Shown piece after piece: positions 56,579-64,000 of a stretch of 64,000 nucleotides of DNA. The stretch is from Clitopilus passeckerianus. Lineage: Eukaryota; Basidiomycota; Agaricomycetes; Agaricales; Entolomataceae. The notes under the pieces are model-generated. The model worked only from the letters and a program-made list of their open reading frames with translations. It was not told where the DNA came from and did no database searches. The stretch is taken from positions 124,001-188,000 of the forward strand of contig CALYLX010000135.1 in the NCBI GenBank assembly GCA_944990035.1, written 5' to 3'. The position numbers were made by a program, and so were the translations under genes. Position 1 is the stretch's first letter; each line of letters opens with the position of its first letter.

Positions 56579-59500
56579 TTATACCCGCCATTCTTTGAAA
56601 TATTCCCAGTCCTGTTCAACTGCCGAAACCATATACTCAACAACTGTGCCTCCCTCCTCATCCTGCTGGTCCTCATCCGGAACATCGTCAACCCCAGGTA
56701 CAGCTGCGTCTCGCTCTCCTATTGTGGCAGGGGCTACTGAGCCCGGTGTCTCACCAACGTCTCCTTCAAAATCGGCCGCGTCTGCGCCTTCCAGAACGAA
56801 CTCCTCTCGCGCGGCTACGGCGGCTGCATGAACATCTTCCCGGTCTTCAAACTCCTCTAATGCCTTGGATAGCGCATTCTCGTCGTTAAACAGCGTTCGC
56901 CAATCAAACTCTCCTTTTTGGATGACGAGGTCGTCGAGAGAACGCTTTTGGTTGGCCTTGCGTAGAAGGGCTTCTTCGACGGTATGCTGTGATACGAGGC
57001 GATATATATGCACATCACGAATTTGCCCAATTCGATGTGCCCTTTATGAGCTTCAAATTCAGTTTCAGATCATCCATGCAAATGAACCCTTTCGTACCTA
57101 TCTTCACATTGTTTATCCATTTGGGGGTTGAAATCGCTGTCATAGAAAATGACCGTGTCGGCACCGGTGAGGCTACAATTGGTCACCACTTGGCAATTGA
57201 AAACGATATTGAATGAGTGAAGTACTTACTTAATGCCAACTCCGCCAGACCGGGATGAAGCAATGAATGCGAACACTCGTGGATCTGCATTGAACCGTTC
57301 GGTGATATATTGCCGATCTTCAATCTTCGTCGCTCCATCCAACCGAAGGTAGAGGTAGCCATTGACGTTGAGGAATGTCTCCAGAATATCGAGAACCCGA
57401 GTCATCTGGGTGAAAATAAGCACTCGGTGCCCCCCTGCTTTCTTTTCCCTCAGCAGTGTTGCCAACGTTTGCAGTTTCCCGCAATCATATTGTAGAAGGG
57501 ACGGATCCGGAAATGCAATCTGTAGTTTGACGCTGGCTTGGTGGAGAACATGATCAATGTCGTTGGATTGCGATCGAAGCGTGTCTTCGGCACCAAAAAC
57601 GGCGCATTTAGCTATGCCCGGAGCTACAACTTGAGGGGTAACAAAGGCAAACCTTTCGAGATAGCTCGACATAGATTCTGCCCTTGATTCGTACGAATGC
57701 ACCATTGAATTGACCGTCCGCACAACATTCCAGTTGGGTCGAGACCTGTCTAGAGCTGACATGGGAACGATAGGACGAGAGCAAACGGAAACGGAGTTGA
57801 GGAGTTCCGAACTGTATATCGGAACCCTGCAATTGCAGCGGAGACGGTTCACATAGCCTATATGCGTCCATCTTGCAATCGTCTTTGCCCTTTGCATCCA
57901 TTTGGTGTGCTTGGCAAATCCAGAAATGGTTCTGTAATCTGCGGGTGGTGGCGTTCCGGGTGTTTCATTGACATGCGGGAGGGATGGGGAGGCGTCTAGA
58001 TGCTGAAGGTCGATAGCACTTATTTGAGATGTATTCTGCCTGTCAAGGAAGTGGAGGCCCAGGAGCTCGAGGTTTACTTGATCTTCGTTGTCTTCAGCAA
58101 ACAATCGACGGCGCAACAACAACTCCTTGATCTCGAAATCGGCGACTGCAGACCGCTCCATGGCGAACGAGGTGACAATGGGGCGAACCTCGAAAAGGTC
58201 TGGATGGTTGCAGACTTTGCGCAATTGCATGAGGACGTTGGCGATCTTTTGGTAAACGCCTGATTGCAGAGCGTCCTGAGTCTGTGCTCTAGATATGAAC
58301 TCGTCGTAGAGGAATCGTTGGCGCTTAGACAAGGGGCACAATACAACATGCTCAAATTTGCTAGGCAGTTCCTTTTCCACGTCGCGTTTGATGCGTCGCA
58401 GAAGATACGGCCGCAGCACTGTATGAAGTTTGGACACCCGTTGCATTGTCTCGTCATCGAGCATGTCGCCTGCCTCAATCGCCTTCTCCAAAGGATCTAC
58501 AAACACGAGTCAGATCGAGCCTTAAACTGAAAAAGGAATACTCACTTGAGAACCAATCGGCAAATTCCTTCAAATTTGCGAAGTGAGATCCAGACATCAG
58601 GAATTGGAGGAGCGCCCACAGCTCCGTAAGGTTGTTTTGTAAGGGTGTTCCAGTCAGAAGCAACCGTCTAAACGAGCGGAACATGAGCAGGATGTTCCAC
58701 CGTTGAGATTTGAAGTTCTTGATCATATGCGCCTCATCAAGAATCATGTAGTACCATGCCTTCCGCTTGAATATATGCGCATCCCGACTCGCTAGAGCAT
58801 ATGACGTTATGCAGACATTGAAATGGAATTTATCATTCCATCCTTGGCGGAGTTCTTTTCGTCGTTTCGTCGTGCCGTGGTATGCAAGGATCCGGAATCC
58901 AGGAAGAAATTTCTTGAACTCCATTTCCCAGTTCAACAGGACGCTAGTCGGAACAATGATGAGATGGGGACCCCATATTCCGCGGTCGCAGGCTAGGTGA
59001 GCTAGCAACGAGATTGTCTGTATGGTTTTTCTGTATACCTGGTTAGACGATGTAAAGCTGAAAGAAAAGAACAAACACACCCCAGGCCCATTTCGTCGGC
59101 AAGAATTCCATTCAGATTATTCGTGTGCAAGCTTGCGAGCCACTCTAATCCAGACTGTTGATATGGTCGTAGTACTCCTCTCAGTAGCACTGGTGGTACG
59201 ATCTTGTTTCCTGCATCCCATTCAACAGGAGCAACGGCAAATGGCTTGAGATAGTGAGGGATGTTTGAGTTCGCACTGTTGACTTCCTCAACCTCCTCGT
59301 CATCTGACTCATGGAGTTGGTCTTCTGGCTCATCGTCAATTTTGGTGGTTTCCCTCTGGTGTAATTCAACCGCCTGGGATATATCAATGCTGGAAGGCGC
59401 GTGGGTATCTGGGTCGCCGGTTGGCATGTTCGAATTAATGGATTCACCGTCATCTTGGTCCAGAGGTATAATTTTTGAAGTTAACGATGGCGTATCTTGT

Positions 59501-61768
59501 ATTGGGCTGGAAGGTTGTGGGGTTGCTGTTCTAGACGGTTCGGCATCCAAGGCTTGGAGTTCCGCTTCAAGGGAAGCTACGGTGTGTACAGCTTTGAGTG
59601 TCGGAGGTGATTCGTCGTCGTCTGGTATTGGTGAGCTCTGAGAAAGCGTATCTGCTGGAGCCTGGGCGGGCCTGGCTGGCAATAGTGTAGACAACGAGGG
59701 CGAGCGAGTGAAGGGGCTGGTTGGTCTGTCAGCGAGAAGCTCATCCGCCACTCGATCAGATGAGTAGCCTGGACCGTCCGCCATTTCCTCTTCATCATGA
59801 GGAGGCTCGGAGGACGGAATCACAGTTTCGGAGTCCGGTTCTTGCTCCCGTAATATGGAAGGTCCAGTCAGCAAGAGGTGTGTGACATCCTCGTCGCTGT
59901 CAGAGACATCAGCATCAGCATCTTCTTCAACCGACCGTACAGCCCAACCGTCCCCCGATAGCTCCTCTTCATCCACTTCCTCGTCACTACCTTCGGCGTC
60001 CTCATCGTCGCCTTGTGATCCTCCCCAAGAGACAGAACTGGTTCGGCTCAGGTCAGCCCGAGACAGATCCAATTGCTGCGTCTCGAGAATTTGTCCACTC
60101 TGGTCAAGAATAGCGTCCAAGTGCTCATGACCTCGTCTGCGTTCTTCTGCTTCCTGCTTAAGACGCTGTTGTTCGCGTATATACTATTATTTCATTGATT
60201 AACAACAATTGTGATTTGGAGAAACATGGACCTACAAAGACAGCTTTCTTCCATTCAGTCGTCACCATCTTGATCGTAGCCTTTGCCAAAGCTCTCAACC
60301 TCCTTTCCTCTTGCTGACGTAGTTTGTCCTTCTTTGCCGCCTGGCCGTCCCAGTAGAGCTTGACTTTGCCTGCTATTTGGGAAGCTATCCGCTGACCGGA
60401 TACCCTCCTAAGCATAATGTTCCGGCATTCCACCGCCTCGGCCATGACATGATCCCAGTGGTCTTTCTCTCTCCGTTCAGGTGAAGTGACGGATTTCGCG
60501 TTCGTAGCATTTGAGCCGATAAAGACATCTGCGCCAGGAATGAATCGGCCTTGTTCCTTGAATTTTTTGACCCGGTTAAGAAGTGCAATATCAGCAGAAG
60601 CCTGCTGTTGCAAGTCTGCTTCATCAACATCCCGATCGTTCATGGTTGTATATGATTCGAGATAGGCTTTGAGGGACTTCTGGAATTTTGGTTCTGGTGG
60701 TCGTTGACGGGGGTTGGTCCACGTAGGAGGTGGTCGTCGAACGAGAAGCCGAACCCGCCTTATTTTCGCTGGACTGGGGAGCGGTGCCAGTGGTAATGGT
60801 GAATGTGAAACGAGAGCTGACTGGTCGTGACTAGTAGCTTGTGGCGCAGCCAAGTCACCATTGACTGGATCTACTGCTTCGGAAAGAGTATGCCTAGGCC
60901 GTAAACTCCTCTTCTTCAGCGACGCGTCCTCGACAGCAGCGACAGAAATGCGTCTCCGCTTCTTTACGTCGACTCGATCTACAGCGTGGTCCTGTAAGTC
61001 GTTGCGCTTTCGTCGTACTCCGACGCTGATGGATTCCCCAATCATGGTTGACTCATCATTGTCGTGCGGGAGAACAGAGGACTGTTTCTTGCGAGGATAA
61101 GTTGCAGGTAGTGAATTCGAGATGGCCAAAGGACCACGCTGCTTCCCAGCATCAACTGAAAAGCTGCTGATAGACTTTCTCTTGACTTTGCTCGGCGATA
61201 CCATGGGAGCGATGGATCGCGCTGGTTTCGTTGGTTTGACCGGCTTGAGCAGCTGAAGCTTCTCTGACCGGCTGCCACGAGTTGGACGCGAAGAGGTGGG
61301 TAAGGCTTTATCAAGGAGGTCAAACCTCGCCTTGTACTGGATCATGAAAAGTGAGCTTTTTGTATCACAGAAGCCAGGTTAGGCAGTTCGCACGTTTTGG
61401 AAGACCTGTGTATTATCCTTCTTGGCTTCCTTCGGGTCATAATCGAGCATCATGAGAAAATATTCCATATGGAACATCTCTCTAACCTGAGGAAACGCGT
61501 ATTAGAGCGCGAAGGACAACAAGAACATCCACGGTGGACATACCAGAGTATCGTGTCTTTCCACCACACCTTCAAGCTCTTTCTGCTTTTCTACTAGTAG
61601 CTTGGAACTAGCAGCGTCCAACCCACCCCAATTTTTAGCCCCTTGCCCTTCCCTTGACTCCTCTTTCCCTCCTTGCACACCATTCCTCGCGTTCCCTGCT
61701 CTCATGCTCCCAAGCCCCTGTGCCACCTCTTCCTTGGCCAACCGGTTTATAGAGGTACCTTTAGGCAT
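56579..61768 (-). CDS. SWR1: SWR1 chromatin-remodelling ATPase
   Basis: Catalytic subunit of the SWR1 complex, which swaps H2A for H2A.Z in nucleosomes. N-terminal [19 protein letters not shown] and [17 protein letters not shown] match the Swr1 pre-HSA part. HSA domain: [20 protein letters not shown] to [20 protein letters not shown], the actin/Arp4 binding helix. Then a long acidic region, the SNF2 domain ([28 protein letters not shown] with an intron inside the Gly codon, Walker [37 protein letters not shown]) and the helicase C part ([68 protein letters not shown]). The spacer between SNF2 lobes is long, as in the INO80/SWR1 class. About 1,500 residues. The first Met at 61768 has an open frame upstream, so an earlier exon is possible. 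Confidence 0.95.
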
Positions 61769-62457
61769 CTCATTGATTTCAAACGAGATTTTAGATGCGT
61801 AGAATCCAAATAATCACGTCTCTTCTGAATGCGGGGCACGCAACAAGGCGAGACAATGAGGCAGCTCTTGTGATCTCTGCAGATTCTGGACGGTTCGTGG
61901 TGCTTCTTGGACTTGCCCTACTGAAATAGGCCCGTTATTTCGTTTGTTGTTCGCAGCGACTGCGAATCTAGCGAGGTGTGGCCGTAGTCGAGTAAGAAAG
62001 TCGTATCGGGTACATTTTTGGGTGTCATGATGCATTTGTTTGTCCTGTCGACAAACGGGCGTATTGGCCGCATTGGGTCACGACGCGGCACACTTGGACG
62101 TAAATTCGCCGAAAAAGACTGAAAAAGCATTCAAAAATTCGTAACATCCTCTTCATATCACAACTACAGCTATGTTTAGTACAACAGCTACTTTTACATC
62201 TATACGGTCCAACTTGTAAGAAATGGGTGAAGCTAGCATGGGAAATCGTAAGGTATAAGGATATGGGAATCGAAATGGGTGAATGATCCAAGAAATATAT
62301 CCATGTCATGCTGAGCGTCAGTATGAGTATCTTCAGGTAAGCCAGCCCTGATCATCATAATTAAGGTAGAGATCGTATGTTTTGTTGTTCTTGGAGAAAC
62401 TCGCGGGGTCGTCCTCCAAAGGTGGTGGGTTCATTTCGCCGAGGTGACAGCCGCTTT
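61769..62457. other. Intergenic region
   Basis: Between the SWR1 5' end and the PKA 3' end, both on the minus strand. Several short frames overlap without family signal. It may include an upstream SWR1 exon or 5' UTR. Confidence 0.5.
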
Positions 62458-63931
<1,474 letters not shown>

Positions 63932-64000
63932 GAAAGAGTAATGAAGGTATACGACGAAGTGAAAGCTGGCTGAATCGTCAAAGGGATTTACAAAGGACTT

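Overview
The window is nuclear DNA of a basidiomycete fungus, most likely an Agaricomycete mushroom. Genes lie on both strands, are closely packed, and are cut by many short GT-AG introns (mostly about 45-80 nt; ten exons in a 320-residue glucanase). The gene set is a typical fungal housekeeping mix. I see no rRNA, tRNA, CRISPR array, recognisable transposon or viral sequence.

Layout. 1-12.3 kb: 3' end of a saccharopine-dehydrogenase-like gene, a secreted GH16 glucanase, then mostly lineage-specific proteins (a large coiled-coil protein, a small acidic protein, a LYR-motif protein, two unknowns) and a probable Sld7-type replication factor. 12.9-18.1 kb: glucosidase II alpha subunit and an F-box protein, both with interrupted frames. 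18.7-24 kb: two disordered proteins and a membrane J-domain protein. 25.4-34 kb: formate/nitrite transporter, SET-domain protein, RIT1 initiator-tRNA phosphoribosyltransferase, and the calpain-like PalB/Rim13 protease of ambient-pH signalling. 34.9-39.4 kb: tandem pair of secreted type-B carboxylesterases. 39.8-47.3 kb: DUF4203-like membrane protein, KDEL receptor, an unknown protein and an L-type lectin. 47.7-54 kb: transportin/Kap104, FSH1-type serine hydrolase and a succinate-fumarate carrier. 55.2-64 kb: a divergent homeodomain protein, the SWR1 chromatin remodeler and the PKA catalytic subunit.

Genes with linked roles: glucosidase II, the L-type lectin and the KDEL receptor all serve glycoprotein folding, sorting or retrieval in the early secretory pathway. 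PalB and PKA are signalling components. The esterase pair and the GH16 enzyme are secreted hydrolases. Nothing beyond proximity suggests a dedicated gene cluster.

The most notable local signals are: (i) an exact 17-bp tandem duplication that breaks the F-box gene; (ii) three or four one-base frame breaks, the clearest at C or G runs, including two in the conserved glucosidase II gene, which look like assembly errors but need read-level checking; (iii) a homeodomain protein lacking the near-invariant recognition-helix Asn and followed by a second homeodomain-like segment; (iv) tandem esterases whose nucleophile elbow departs from GxSxG.
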